Assembly (NCBI GenBank): GCA_002049455.2
Contig: KV918998.1
Coordinates: 1 to 64,000, forward strand
DNA: 64,000 bases
Source of the DNA: Porphyra umbilicalis
Lineage: Eukaryota > Rhodophyta > Bangiophyceae > Bangiales > Bangiaceae
Reading direction: 5' to 3'
Part shown: positions 32,904 through 43,794 of the stretch, one piece after another
Layout: the number at the start of each line of letters is the position of its first letter
Position numbering within the stretch: the stretch's first letter is position 1
Made by a program: the position numbers and the translations under genes
The notes under the pieces: generated by a model
The model's input: only the letters and a program-made list of their open reading frames with translations
Told to the model about the DNA's origin: nothing
Databases searched by the model: none

Positions 32904-33916
32904 GGAGGAGAGGTCAGCAGCAGCAGCGTGGACTTGTCCGTCGCTGCGCATGGTGGGCAATCAGAGTGAAGGCACAGGAGCGCGAGCGCCGCGGAATGGC
33001 TCAGATGATAGGGATCGTGCTTCTATAAAAGTCCAGGAAAAAGACGCAGGCACGAACGGAGGGTCCTCCGAGTGTCGTCATCATGTCGCAGCGCAGGCCA
33101 CGCGTCGCGGCTGGGTCCAAGACGAGGATACTTCAACAAGATCTCATCGAGGTGAGGAGCGAGGAGCGCCGATGCGCTGGATCCCGGTGAATCCGGCCGA
33201 CAACGGACCGATGGGCCAACGAGTACGCAGATCCAACAATTAGGCTAAATTGGGAAGATTTCATCCAATGTCCTTGTGTGACAATTCAACAGTGACGTGA
33301 CACGCTCCTTTTTAGATACGGTGACTCGCCGCAGAAGGACACGCTCCGTGCCTACAACACCCGGTGCCCTTTTTTTCTTTTCTGTCTCTTATCCTGCAGA
33401 CAAAAAATCAGCGTCGTGAGCCACTGCCTCGCTCCCCTCCCACCCAGCTACGGAACGGCACCCCGGCTCGACAGCGGCCGACCGCGGTGGCGGCGGGCGG
33501 CTCACCCACCCCCCTCCCTCCAGCCGCCCCACTTGGCGCCGCGCACGGCCCGCGCGCCGCGCGCCAACGGCGCCGTTGCGCCCGCCACGACCGTGGCGAT
33601 AGCCCCCCGGGCGGCCGACGGGGCTTTGCGCAGCGCGCCGGTCGCCTGCCCGCGCCGAACAAACCGCACGATCGAAGCGGCGAGAGGGGGGTCCCAGGAG
33701 GGCGCCGACGGGCGGCCCGCCCCGTTGGTGCCGGCGCGCCCGCAGAGGGGGGGGGCAGCGGCCGCGGCCGCCGCCGCCGCCGTCCAGTGCGCTTGGCGGG
33801 AGGAGGGGGGGGGGGTGCCGAGGCTGGGGGGCGCCGCGGGGCGGGGCGGTGGCCAACTGCCATCGCCAGAGGGGGGGGGGGCTGTGCAGTCGGCGGGGAG
33901 GCTCGTCGGGTCTGCC
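32904..33916. other. No recognised gene
   Basis: Contains TATAAAA at 33024-33030 (+ strand) and a T-rich stretch near 33310-33390. GC-rich frames from ~33400 lead up to the CACTA insertion and may include the 5' part of the coding sequence it split (ATG at 33917). Confidence 0.4.
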
Positions 33917-33978
33917 ATGGAGCCCGCCCAGGGGGGGGACGGCGCACCCCGAGTGGCCGACCGAGGTGGCGGCGGCGG

Positions 33979-34010
33979 CCCTACAAGAAATATACCCGCG
34001 ATATCGCGGA
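33979..34010 (+). repeat. CACTA left terminal inverted repeat
   Basis: Pairs with 40449-40480. About 30 bases with two or three mismatches, then subterminal repeats. Confidence 0.9.
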
Positions 34011-34552
34011 TTTCCTGACGAAAATCGCGGGTGGGCACCACCCCCCTCAGGGTACCCCTGCTGAAGGGGGCTGTAAAGGCTAGTGAAGGCATATCGCCCG
34101 ACTGGGTGTCTGAAAATCGCGGGTCGGCGAGGCCACGTCGCTCTGGTTCGCTCACAGGTGCACTGTTTGGGCCGTCCCTTTCCCACGACGTGTGCTTCGC
34201 AGACGCACACGCGCTGTAAAGCATCTACAAAACTCGCAAGCTGATTGCATTCCAGGGGATGACGCCCTGGCCTCTTGCTATTGGACCAGAGCGTTCAACG
34301 ATTGTCTATAAAGTCGGTGCCCCTGTTCTTGCGCAGCCAGTTTTTTTTGATCGCCATCCCACTGGTGCGGCCACGCCGTCGCCCCGAGCGGACGCCACCG
34401 GGCGCTGCTGCCCACCAATCCTCCCCTCCGCACGCCCTCCCTGTCTCCTGTTGCTCCCCCGCCCTCCTTCCCACACCCCCCCAGTCCCCTGCTGCCCCCC
34501 CCCCCTTCCCCTTCTCTCTCAGGTCCCCGTCCTGTCCCTGTGCTGACGCACA

Positions 34553-37500
34553 ATGCCTCCTGACGACTGGCGCCTTTGCGAGTCCGACGCCTGCACGGCG
34601 GATGGTGAAGAACCTCCTCGTCTGGTATCAAAGCGCACGTGGTTCCGCCACCAGCGGATTAAGCGACAACGGCTGTCAGAAGGACGTGTCGCCAGCGGAG
34701 GTCTTATGGGCCCCGCTGGTAGCAGCACAGCGTCAGATGGGGACGAGCCTCCGGTCGGACTGGCCGGGGGCTCTGAGGGGGGGGGGGGGGAGGGGCCGCG
34801 GGCGAGGACTTTCCACCAGGACCTGACCACACGGCTGAAGGGGGGGCCGCTGCTTGCAGCGAGGATAGCCCCCTCCGTGCCAAGCAACATGTGGGTCGGG
34901 CTGGTGAAGGCGACGAGAGCAGCGTGGCGAGCACAGACGTGGATTCTGAGGACTCCACCGACGTGCCTCCCGCCGCTTTCGTTGTGGAGGACCCCGCTGC
35001 TGACTCCGCCCTTCCGATTGGGCCACCGGAACTTGTCATGCAGGATGCTGTAAGCTTTAACGAGGTGCAGCTGCCGGTGGATCAATTTGGAGAGTGTGCC
35101 AAAGATTTGGCACTCTTTACTTACGCCGTCAACCATGGGCTGTCTGAGGAGGCGTTCGCGGATCTGCTTAAGCTGAGCTCATGCGACGCTAAGTACCGAA
35201 CTCCGTACCTCATGCGAAAGTTCATCGAGGCGAGCGTAAACGTCGAGAAGCGCCAGGTGGACTGCTGCCTGAACGGCTGCGTCGCCTTCACGCACAAACG
35301 GTCACGCCTGACTTCGTGCGACGCCTGCGGCACCGCGCGATACACGGCATCGGGCAAGCCGGCCCGGCAGATGACCTACTGGCCCCTGACTGCCTGGCTC
35401 ATCAATATGCTAAGCGACCCAATTTTGGGTCCTGACATGATGGCCGGCATGAAGGAAGCGCGCAGCGCAGCCAGCAGGAACTCTGATGGGAAGCAAAGGG
35501 AGGGGCTGCACGACTGGCATGATGGCCTGACTTTTCTTGAGGCGCTGCGCGCGGGACTCTTCGATGAAGATACCGACATTGCCCTGAGCGTGTCTACGGA
35601 CGGCTTTGAGGCATGGCGCCAAAGAGGATTTCATGGCTGGCCGATAATCGTGACCGTACTTAACCTATCGCCGGGTGTACGGACACGCAATATCTGCCAG
35701 ATTGTCGTTGCCATTACTCCGGGCCCGCGACAGCCTGTCGACTTGGACTCGTTCCTGCACCCTCTCGTGGCGGAGCTGAACCAGCTTGCGCGCGGAATTC
35801 CGGACATTCGCATTGCTGGATCCTCCCAACTCCGCACTGTGCGAGCACATGTGGTTCAATTCACGGCTGACATGTCGGCGTTCGATATTCTGTTGAATAT
35901 TGCTGATCCCCGAATTATGTCCTGGTGGACAGAGACTGACTTGCGGACCGACTCTCTCCACCAATCAGATGCGCCCCTGGGACTGACTGCATGCTCCTGA
36001 TTGCTTACATGTCCCCATACAGCCTGGAAACCAACATCAGCTCCTCTTTTTTTCTGCACTTCTGGCGAGGAAACAGTAGAAAATCTCAAAATCTCGCGTG
36101 GGCAGCTTGCTCAGTGCCAAGAAAAGCGGATCCAGCGGCAACAAACAGTGAGTTCTGCTGGATGCAAGGTCCTGGCACCGAATGCGGGCTTTCTATTGGC
36201 TTCGATGCCTTCTTACTGTCGTTTTGAACCAATGTAGTGCTCTTATGCAGAGTCAGTCTCGGTCTCTGTCCCACAGGACAAAATTCGGGGATCAGCAATA
36301 TCACGGGGTATAATGGGTATTCCCCGAGCCGGAGTCGTGAATTTCACGGGGTGTATCACGCGGCCAGCAATCACCACTACTTCCCTCCAAGGGACCCGAC
36401 TAGTGGCGAGATCCTTTTCTCCATCGAGGGCTGTACCGTGCCGCGACGGTCCGCCGAGAGGATGCAACGGGACGCGGATGAGGTTGAGGAGGCCAGGTCA
36501 ATCGGACGATCCTTGGCCTTCCAAAAAGCCCTATCGAAGAAGTCGGGAGTCAAAGGTCATTCACTGCTCTTTGCACCTTCTAACGCTATGCGGCAGGCCT
36601 ATCCCCATTTGTCGCATCTGTGGCGTATCGGACCTGCAGCCGCTCCCTATGACGCTATGCATCTCTTGATGCAAAACGTGGCCCCGCTGCTATGGAAGCT
36701 ATTTGCTGGCAAAGTGCCAGTGGAGGGCGTGGCCAATGAAGATTACGTCCTGTCTCCAGCAACTGTAGCGGTGATTGGCCGCAAGATGGTTGCGGCAAGG
36801 CGAACGGTGCCCATGGCGCAGGCGCGGTCGTTGCGAAACATCGACCTCCAATTCCGATCGTTTAAGGCCGTGGACTGGATGTACTGGTTGGTGTTCACCG
36901 CACAAGTCCAATTAGTGGGGCGAATTCCGGACGTGTACTTCCAAATGCTAGTGGCCCTGTGCAAGGCCTGCCGCGTCCTCTTCCGCCCTCGAGGCCTGTC
37001 CGCGCCGGAGCTGACGGCGGTGGAGGCGCGCCTGAAGCGCTTTGTACACCTGTACTACACCAACGTGTACCGTGGGACGTATGAGCGCCTGCCGCTGTGC
37101 AGGTCAATCATTGCGGCTGTGCTCGACCTCGTTCCCAGCATGCGGGCGAGCGGGCCGGTGTGGGCGTCATGGCAGTTTCCCGCTGAGCGCAAAGTCGGGG
37201 AGTTGGGGACCCTCATCCACTCCCACTCGAACCCAAGCGCCAACCTCGCCGGAGCAGTGACGCGGCGCATCCAGGCGGAGTTGATCACCTCATTTGGAGA
37301 ACCCTATGCACCGGCTGAATGGGCAGTAGCAACCGGGAAGGAGCGCCGGCGCCAGGGCGCCCCCCGAGGCAGCGTGGAGCTCCCTGCTGGAGTGTCTGGG
37401 CAAGAGTGGCGCTGGACGGTGACTCTACTGCCGCCGCGTGTGTTGGCGGCGCCGCTTGTGGGACCAGAATTGACGGCGATGCGGGCGGCCCTTGCATCGG

Positions 37501-37967
37501 AAGGGGTCACGGACTTGCCGTCTACTATTTTGGCGATGAAGTACTTCCGTCTCAAATTGACCAATGGGACAATTGCTGGGTCGAAGCCCCTCGGCTCGGA
37601 CTCGGCCCAGCACCGCCGCCGGAATTACCTCCTGCGAATTAATTCGAAGGAGAAGAGACGGCGGCGAGACGGCCGAGTGGTGGAAGTACCTGTCTCAACG
37701 TACGGCGCGGTGCTACATTATGCGTTGGTGCACATTGACGGTCGTCCGCTGGCGTTTGCGTATGTCGCACCGGTCAAGTCCGCGCAGGACCGGGCCGGCC
37801 GGAGCGGCTACCCAGCCCAACGTTTTGGCATTGACTGTTTTTTGAGTGCTGATGGAGTCCGCTACTATGCGCCTGCGGGCGCCATGGACGCGGTGGTGGG
37901 GACTTTGGAACGAGAGGGAGTGCACTTTGTGTTGTTCGATCGGGAGCCTTTCTCGGATGAGCGATGA
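34553..37967 (+). CDS. CACTA transposase (TNP2 type), interrupted by a MITE
   Basis: Start ATG at 34553. The N-terminus CESDACTADG, LVSKRTWFRH is the zinc-binding start of TNP2-like proteins. Further on are STDGFEAWR with the first catalytic Asp (~35595), GWPIIVTVLNL, FTADMSAFDILLN (~35860) with the second, and DAMHLLMQNVAPLLWKLF (~36650), typical of algal and fungal TNP2. The stop is at 37965. Two disturbances exist. The G14 run 34777-34790 acts as one base short. A 396 bp MITE plus 5 bp duplication sits at 35901-36301. Removing the 401 bases and allowing one more G gives one frame of ~1004 residues. So the coding sequence itself is well kept and the MITE arrived recently. Confidence 0.85.
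35901..36296. mobile_element. 396 bp MITE inside the CACTA transposase gene
   Basis: The ends TGCTGATCCCCGAATTATG and, inverted, GCTGATCCCCGAATTTTG give TIRs of ~38 bases with few mismatches. AATAT flanks both sides (35896-35900 and 36297-36301). There is no coding capacity. The transposase frame continues exactly across the insertion once it and one AATAT are discounted. Confidence 0.88.
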
Positions 37968-38706
37968 TTGCCGCTGTTGGTTGTAGCGAGGAGGGTGTAG
38001 ATTCGTGCTCTCTTTACATGAGCGTGCCGTACGGTGGCCACTACTGTGAAATGGTTTTTTGATCATGCTGCATGCTTGGCCACGCATCCCACGAGCGGTC
38101 TGAAAAGGCATTGCGGCAATGGCTAAGGACACTCAGATAACCGTGCTTTTTTCAGAAACGGTGCCAGTGCTTGTGGTCGAGAGGAGGGATGCTGGATGCC
38201 GAACATGTTGCATTCGCGGAGCGACCCCACCGAAATCTCAGGCTGAGGCCGACGCTCGCTTAGTACTGGTTAGGGTTGTGCAGCACGCCTGGGGCGTGCT
38301 ACACCAGTAGATTGTATAATCGTTGTACTTAGCTGGCTTACAAGAATTGGTCCGCGCCAACCCGAATTGGTGACTCCGTCCAGGGCGCAGCAAACGTTTC
38401 TGAACAACCGCCGTCGGCTGTGCCGCAAGAAAGCCACACACCGGCGTGCCCCCAGACAAACTTCGTCGCACGAAGCGACACGACACCCTCCCCTGCACTC
38501 TTACCGTCACGTCGCCGGTTTTGTCTTCATGCACGACGTCCGCCCTCAGCGTCCTTGCCCCTCCCCTCTCCTATTCCACCCCAATTATCATCGTCTCACT
38601 CTCTCGTCGTCAGCCCCCTTGTAGCACCCTGCAACACCGTTTCTGTCGGCGACTAGTGCTCCTGATCTTCTTCCTTTTGTGTTCTTTCGATCCAGTGCCA
38701 ATCACG

Positions 38707-40220
38707 ATGCCGTCTACGCGCAAGCGTACTCGCGCCACATGTGATTCAGGTACGATTGCGTGTGCTTCCTGTTGTCTTGCTGTTGCAGCACTTCTTATTC
38801 TGCTTGTAAGATTTGGTGTGGCCGTGACAACGTCACGTCGTGCTTCTCCCGTTCCATGTGTATCTTTCGGCTAACAAGTAGCTTGCTTCTGCTCATTTAT
38901 TCATTACCTGTGTCTTGGATTTTTTGTTTGATGCTGGAAGAGCTTGGGGCTGAGCTCGCTTCGGCGACAGCGGCTGCTGCTTTATCATCTACTCCATCAC
39001 GTCGGCGCGCGCCGCCAAGATCCGCGGCGCAGCGCCGTGCACCCCCCTCCCCTGGACCCCCCTCCCCCAGACCGCCGCCCCATCCATCCCCGCCGTCGCC
39101 GTCTTCTTCTGTGGCAGTCGCGCGACAGGCCCCTTCGCGTCGGCGAGCTCCTCGGCCGCCGCCGCGGAGGGCGCCAGCGCCACCCCCAAGGGGGACGCCC
39201 CGTCCTGGCGTTCGTCCGCGTGTTGATGAATTGAATACGGTCCCTCACACTTTAGCGGTGGGGTCAGATTCCTGTCGAGCGGTGGCCGCGGACGGTCGTG
39301 GGCGGAACACCAATTCTTCGGGTGGATTGTCGCAGAGTTCGTTGGATCCAGCGGCGGCTACGCGCGCTTCGTCTGTTTCGGGCGGGACTCGTGATGGCGC
39401 GAGCGGCGGACGGCCGGCGCCTCCGGCTGCGCCGCACCCACCTGCACCCGATGGGCGGCGGCGCGCGCATCTTCCGAGGCCGTCGCCACCGCATGTGTCC
39501 GGCGGCCAGGGGGTGGGGGCGACCACATCCCACTGCCGCTGCCAGCGATCGCGTTTGGGGCGGGCGCACACGAACGGCCGGTGCGGTGTTGACCTCCCGG
39601 AGGATCCGCACGTGGCTGGGCGGACGCTGGCCGCTCCCCCGCCACCAATCAACAAGATGCCTGTTTACGGCAGCAGCGCCGTGGGTATCCCCCCAGACAG
39701 CGAGCGCTTTGTCCGCTCGGTCGTGCGGGCTGCCATCAAGGAATACTTCACGAGTTGCCACACGTGGGGCCATCAGGCACGGCAAGACATTGAGCAGGCG
39801 GTATCATACGTTGAGCTCCACGAGCCCCGCTTGAGGGCGTGCGTGCGGTCGTGGGGGGCGTGCGCCCTCCTCTCGCGGGCTATCAACAACAAGGCCTCGT
39901 ACGCACGCTGCTGCTGCGACGCGGCACCCACCTCGGCGACGTCCTAGCGCTCGGCTGTTGCCGGCGCGAGCGCCGGTGAGCCCGGCATTGGGTCGTCGCC
40001 TGCGGGTGTGGTTCGAGGTGCTGTTGGTGCGGGTGTTTCGGTGGGCGCAGATGCGCGCGCGCGCTCGAGGGGGGGAGGGGAGGGGATGGCTGGTGCCGAC
40101 ACCGTCGCGGGGGGCGACGCGGTTGTGGGCGCGGCGCGTCGCGGCGGCGCTGGCACGACCGCGGCCCGGTCGGAAGCCAACGCCGCGACCGCGACGGACT
40201 ATTTTGCCAGCATCAGATAA
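38707..40220 (+). CDS. Second CACTA gene (TNPA-like), spliced
   Basis: Exon 1 runs 38707-38749 (MPSTRKRTRATCDS). The intron runs 38750-38940 (CAG|GTACGA ... GGAAG|AG) and joins in frame to exon 2 (ELGAELASATAAAALSS). The protein has a Pro/Arg/Ser-rich middle and a conserved-looking block SERFVRSVVRAAIKEYF, CHTWGHQARQDIEQAVSYVE near 39705-39820. An in-frame TAG at 39945 is followed by ~90 more open codons to TAA at 40218 (ending DYFASIR). The protein may end at the TAG, or the TAG may be a recent mutation. No known domain. In other CACTA elements the second protein binds subterminal repeats, and that role is inferred here. Confidence 0.6.
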
Positions 40221-40448
40221 TAGGTAGGCGACTGTAGACAAAACAGTAGCCGAGCTCCATTTCAAACGAAGAACGAACCTGACAGGAAGCAGTGGCGGAG
40301 GGTGTACGATGAGAGGCACTCTCAACCAATCACGTAGAACACGTGGTGGCATGTGAGCGAATCAAAGTGCCACCGATCGCGAGTCCGAAATCGCGGAAAA
40401 ACCCGCGATTTCTCGCACCGAAGACCCGCGATTTTGGACCTCAAACAA

Positions 40449-40480
40449 CCCCCGATATCGCGGGTACATTTCTTGTAGGG
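40449..40480 (-). repeat. CACTA right terminal inverted repeat
   Basis: Inverted copy of 33979-34010; the CTTGTAGGG end abuts the CGG duplication. Confidence 0.9.
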
Positions 40481-40484
40481 CGGC

Positions 40485-40946
40485 GGTGGCAGTGTCCGCT
40501 GCCGCCCCCTCCTGACACTCGGCACCGGCAACGACTGCTGCCGCGTCACCCGGATGGCATAGGCGGGCCCGGATGGCCACGAGTCGGTCGTGGCGAAGGT
40601 CAGCGCGGACGTGCGCCCCGATGCCAGGGAGGCCTCGGAGGCGGCGCGCATCGCAAAGTAGAAGCCCGTCGTGCACGAATCGGCTGATGCCGACGTGAAG
40701 GATGAGACCCCTTCGACGGTCGGAGGGCCAGCGGCCTCGCAGTCGGCCGTCGACGTCGACGCGCCGCTGTTTGAGCAGGGCGTGAGCGTCCAGGCCGCGC
40801 GGGCGTTGGTGAGGACGTTGGAGGAGCCCCCATACTTGTACACCCTCGAGGAGAAGCTGTTTGTCCGCGGGAGCGGCGAGGTGCTGCTGCCGACGGCGGC
40901 GGAGCGGGCCGCCAGTAGGCCGGTCGATGTCATGGACGAAAAGTAG
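40485..40946 (+). pseudogene. Host coding remnant split by the CACTA insertion
   Basis: The part from 40671 has strong coding composition (QAARALVRTLEEPPYLYTLE, ending VDVMDEK). In the same frame, two TAG codons at 40560 and 40659 interrupt upstream sequence that also looks coding (ESVVAKVSADVRPDAREA). Discounting the CACTA element and one CGG, the frame joins that of an ATG at 33917 on the left (MEPAQGGDGAPRVADRGGG). This could be a gene killed by the insertion, or exons with introns I cannot place. No family recognised. Confidence 0.4.
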
Positions 40947-41278
40947 ATGCCTGGGGTAGGGTCGGCGCTACCCTCAAAATTCGGACTCATAATACTGGCG
41001 GGTGCCATCGTCTGCAAGGTGGGGCGCATGCTGAGGCCCGTTCGCAGACTCCAACGTCGCTTCGCATAACGCCGGTATAACGCCCGAAACGCTGCGAAAG
41101 AAACATGCGGGCCCGGTCAACGTTCGTTTCAAATACACCATCAAAACATCTAATTATATACCGGCCTTACCTTAACGCACAGTCGACGTCCCCCTGCGGA
41201 CAAAGCCACGTTCGCGGCCAGCGCGCGTGCTCCTCACCTACCCACAGATTTCTCACGCGTGAGGCGGGTTGTCGCCAT

Positions 41279-41631
41279 GGACCCTGCCTCCATCCTGCGC
41301 CATGGTCAGTTTGTCACCACAGTAGGAGGCGCCGTGTATGCCCAGAGAGGCATTGTTTTCTCTTCCCAGTACCACACCCCCGCCCATGTCTCTTTTGCTG
41401 ATGTATGTATAAGCAAGGCACGGGCGCAAATTTCATCGAGCTATGCGCATGGCCCTTGGCGCTTTTTGTGACCTCGTTGACGCTTTGTGGCCGCGCCTTT
41501 TTCGGCTCGGCGTGCCACCCGATGTGTGGACCGCGGTTGCGCTTCGATATTTCGGCGGCGGGAGCTACACTGACAGTGGCGAGACGCCGTTTGTACGACA
41601 GCGCTCCAACAAAACGTTCTTGATGCCATGA
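41279..41631 (+). pseudogene. Harbinger transposase N-terminal fragment (A)
   Basis: Starts MDPASILRHGQFVTTVGG. It then continues in another frame as FHRAMRMALGAFCDLVDALW and VALRYFGGGSYTD before the stop TGA at 41629. The last block is the ALRYLAGGSYxD hallmark of Harbinger transposases. The catalytic domain is absent, and at least one frameshift lies near 41400-41440. It is homologous to the fragment in element B. Confidence 0.7.
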
Positions 41632-41901
41632 ATTGGCAGGCCTCGGCGCCGCAGCTCCTCCTTGAGGTGCTTAAAAGTGACTCGACAGGCCATTCTGGAA
41701 CAGATAGGAGTGTGGCACAGCAACGATTGGGGTGGGGGTTCGGTTAGGTGGTCGGTGCGGGGAGCGGTGTGATGACGCGGTGAGGTCCGTGCCAGACGAA
41801 GGCGGGTGTTGGATCGTCCGATCGGACACCCGAACTGACGCCAGTACAGATTTCCTCATGTAATCGGTTTACCAAATGTGCGCAGAATCGGACTTGTATA
41901 A

Positions 41902-41964
41902 CGTTATATAACCTTATGACATACGCGAGCCGCTCGCGTATGTGTGTCATAACATTATATAACG
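41902..41964. repeat. 63 bp imperfect palindrome in element A
   Basis: Arms CGTTATATAAC...GACATACGCGAG and their inverse around a CCG centre, with a small bulge. A related palindrome sits at 42117-42179 in element B. Confidence 0.85.
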
Positions 41965-42116
41965 CCTGATCCGTGATTGACCAATCAGGGCGGCGTTATG
42001 TTTATGCGAACGAGCGTTATGCGAGTCTGCGAACGGGCCTGAGGCCCGTTCGCAGTTGCAAACCTTGTGACGGTATACCGACGTAACGTTGATTTGATTG
42101 GCCGAGCCCGGCACGC

Positions 42117-42179
42117 GACGGTATACCGGTACAGACATACGCGGGATCCCCGCGTATGTTTATACCGCGGTATACCGTC
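42117..42179. repeat. 63 bp imperfect palindrome in element B
   Basis: GACGGTATACC ... GGTATACCGTC with the core ACATACGCGGGATCCCCGCG. The core GACATACGCG is shared with the palindrome of element A. Confidence 0.85.
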
Positions 42180-42235
42180 TGAGAACAGGGAATTCCACGT
42201 CTTGTGTGTTTAAAATTCCTCTTTTGCAAGAACTG

Positions 42236-42716
42236 TCAAACGAATTGTCGACAATCCGGAAGCTCCTCGCGACACACGCCGCTGCGAGCGGGCCTGAGAA
42301 GTCGACCCGCGCACCGCAGCCCACTCGAGACGCACCGCGCTGCATGGCACTGTTCGCTGCAACCCTCCCCACCCGCCGCCATTTCAAACTGCACACAGTT
42401 CCCCCCACCCCCCCTCCGTTGGGAACACCGATCGCGGCGCACGACACGGTAGCTGACCGCCATGGCGGTAGACACTTGCCGAGAGACGGGGGCGAGGCAA
42501 GCGAGGACGCAAAATGCCCACCAAGGCATGAAACGCGCCGTCAGACATGCGCACTGCGCGCTCAAAGTGGGGACCGTAACGAGCCCGCTCATGGGAAAAA
42601 GAAACGCGAGTGGTTGTGTATTGAGTGGGTGATAAAAAGATACTCGGGCTAGAGTGCACTACCCCCGCCAGCGACGTCACGAAGGCGCCCGCGCGTAGGG
42701 TGGCGAAAGGGTCCAT
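42236..42716 (-). pseudogene. Harbinger transposase N-terminal fragment (B)
   Basis: From an ATG at 42716: MDPFATLRAGAFVTSLAGVV, then YGPHFERAVRMSDGAFHAL, closely parallel to the fragment of element A. Past ~42450 the frame is lost. The catalytic core is missing. Confidence 0.65.
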
Positions 42717-43401
42717 GTTGGCGGTCGCCGTGCGTTGACAAGCTGCATGGCGGTCGGTAGCGTGGTGGATGGTTCGATGGTCGGTCTTGTTCGCGCCTGA
42801 TGCCGATAGAAATCCTACCTCTCTGACGAATACAATTGTGTACTTGATTTTATGTGCGAGACGGTACGCCAAAGGCCTTTCGCAGATATTTACCGCCGTC
42901 ACGCCGGTATACCGTCACACGGTTTGCACTCGCGAACGGGCCTGATTTGCTGTACTGGCGCCGGTACCCATAATTTTCAAATTGCCTCCGAAGGCGTCCA
43001 TTACAGTAGGCTTGTACTTCACGCCCTTTACGTGATTGGGAAGTCACGTTTTACGTGATCGCAAGCACGTTTTTTAACGCGATCACTCATCACGACCAAG
43101 CAGAAAAGGGCGTGAACTGGGGCGTGATCTCATAGAATAAATAGGCCGCCGACGAATTTAATATAGTGCAATCCAATGCACTGGACAGTGGGCGGGGGCG
43201 CACTGCTGCGGCCCAAGACGATCAGCCCACCGGCCCTCGCACGCCGCCCCAAGCGCCACGGGGTTGGCCCCCTCCTAGACGGGTGCCCCTCCCACATTGT
43301 CTGCGTCGGTGGCTGCGGCTGCGACGGCAGCTTCTGCTTCTGCAGTTGCCTCTGTTTTACAGCGACAGTGATGCCAAGACTGCCTGGCCGCCGTCCGTCA
43401 T

Positions 43402-43794
43402 TGTGGTATTAATAACGTTAGTTCAATTACCAGTGTACTGAGACCGACCGTAGCCAAGCAATAAAGCGAGTTCTATCGCCGTCGCGGCGAGGAAGAAGAC
43501 CTTTTGTTGAAGGGCATCCGATGGGGAGTCGGGTGGTGCCCACGACGGCGACCCCGGACCCACGGTGGTGTAATACAAACAACGGCACTGGTCGATCGAC
43601 CATCCGATCAAGCGATCGTAATGAGTGCCGGCAGACAGATAAGACAGGCAAGCAAACAAGCAATAAAAAATAAACAATGCGGAAGTAACTCCCCAAAGGG
43701 CGTGCCACAAGCCGAGTCACACACATCCGTGGATTCGGCCAGTCAAGGGGGCTACTCGTGGCTAATTGCCAATTGGTAGCTGAGATATGCTACA
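43402..43794 (-). repeat. 3' LTR of the Gypsy element
   Basis: 393 bases, nearly identical to 53331-53723. It is the 3' LTR with respect to gag-pol. Confidence 0.95.

Larger units (their letters stand above)
33979..40480 (+). mobile_element. CACTA (En/Spm) transposon, ~6.5 kb
   Basis: The ends are CCCTACAAGAAATATACC at 33979 and its inverted match (CCCTACAAGAAATGTACC on the other strand) ending at 40480. Both continue with a CGCGATATCG palindrome. These are variants of the classic CACTACAAGAAA terminus. Each end is flanked by CGG (33976-33978, 40481-40483), the 3 bp duplication typical of the superfamily. Subterminal ATCGCGGGT motifs recur at ~34024 and 34117, and inverted or in variant form at ~40390-40470. 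It encodes a TNP2-type transposase and a second spliced gene. It looks young: the TIRs are nearly identical and the duplication is exact. Confidence 0.9.
41035..42039 (+). mobile_element. PIF/Harbinger derivative A
   Basis: Ends GGCCCGTTCGCAGACTC at 41035 and the inverted match at the right end (42023-42039). TGA flanks both sides (41032-41034 and 42040-42042), the 3 bp TNA-type duplication of PIF/Harbinger. It carries a decayed transposase start (41279-41631) and a long palindrome near the right end. Confidence 0.8.
42043..42942 (-). mobile_element. PIF/Harbinger derivative B
   Basis: Begins GGCCCGTTCGCAGTTGCAA and ends with the inverted match (GGCCCGTTCGCGAGTGCAA on the other strand), with TIR similarity over ~48 bases. 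TGA flanks both ends (42040-42042 and 42943-42945), and the left TGA is shared with element A. It carries a transposase fragment on the minus strand. Confidence 0.82.
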
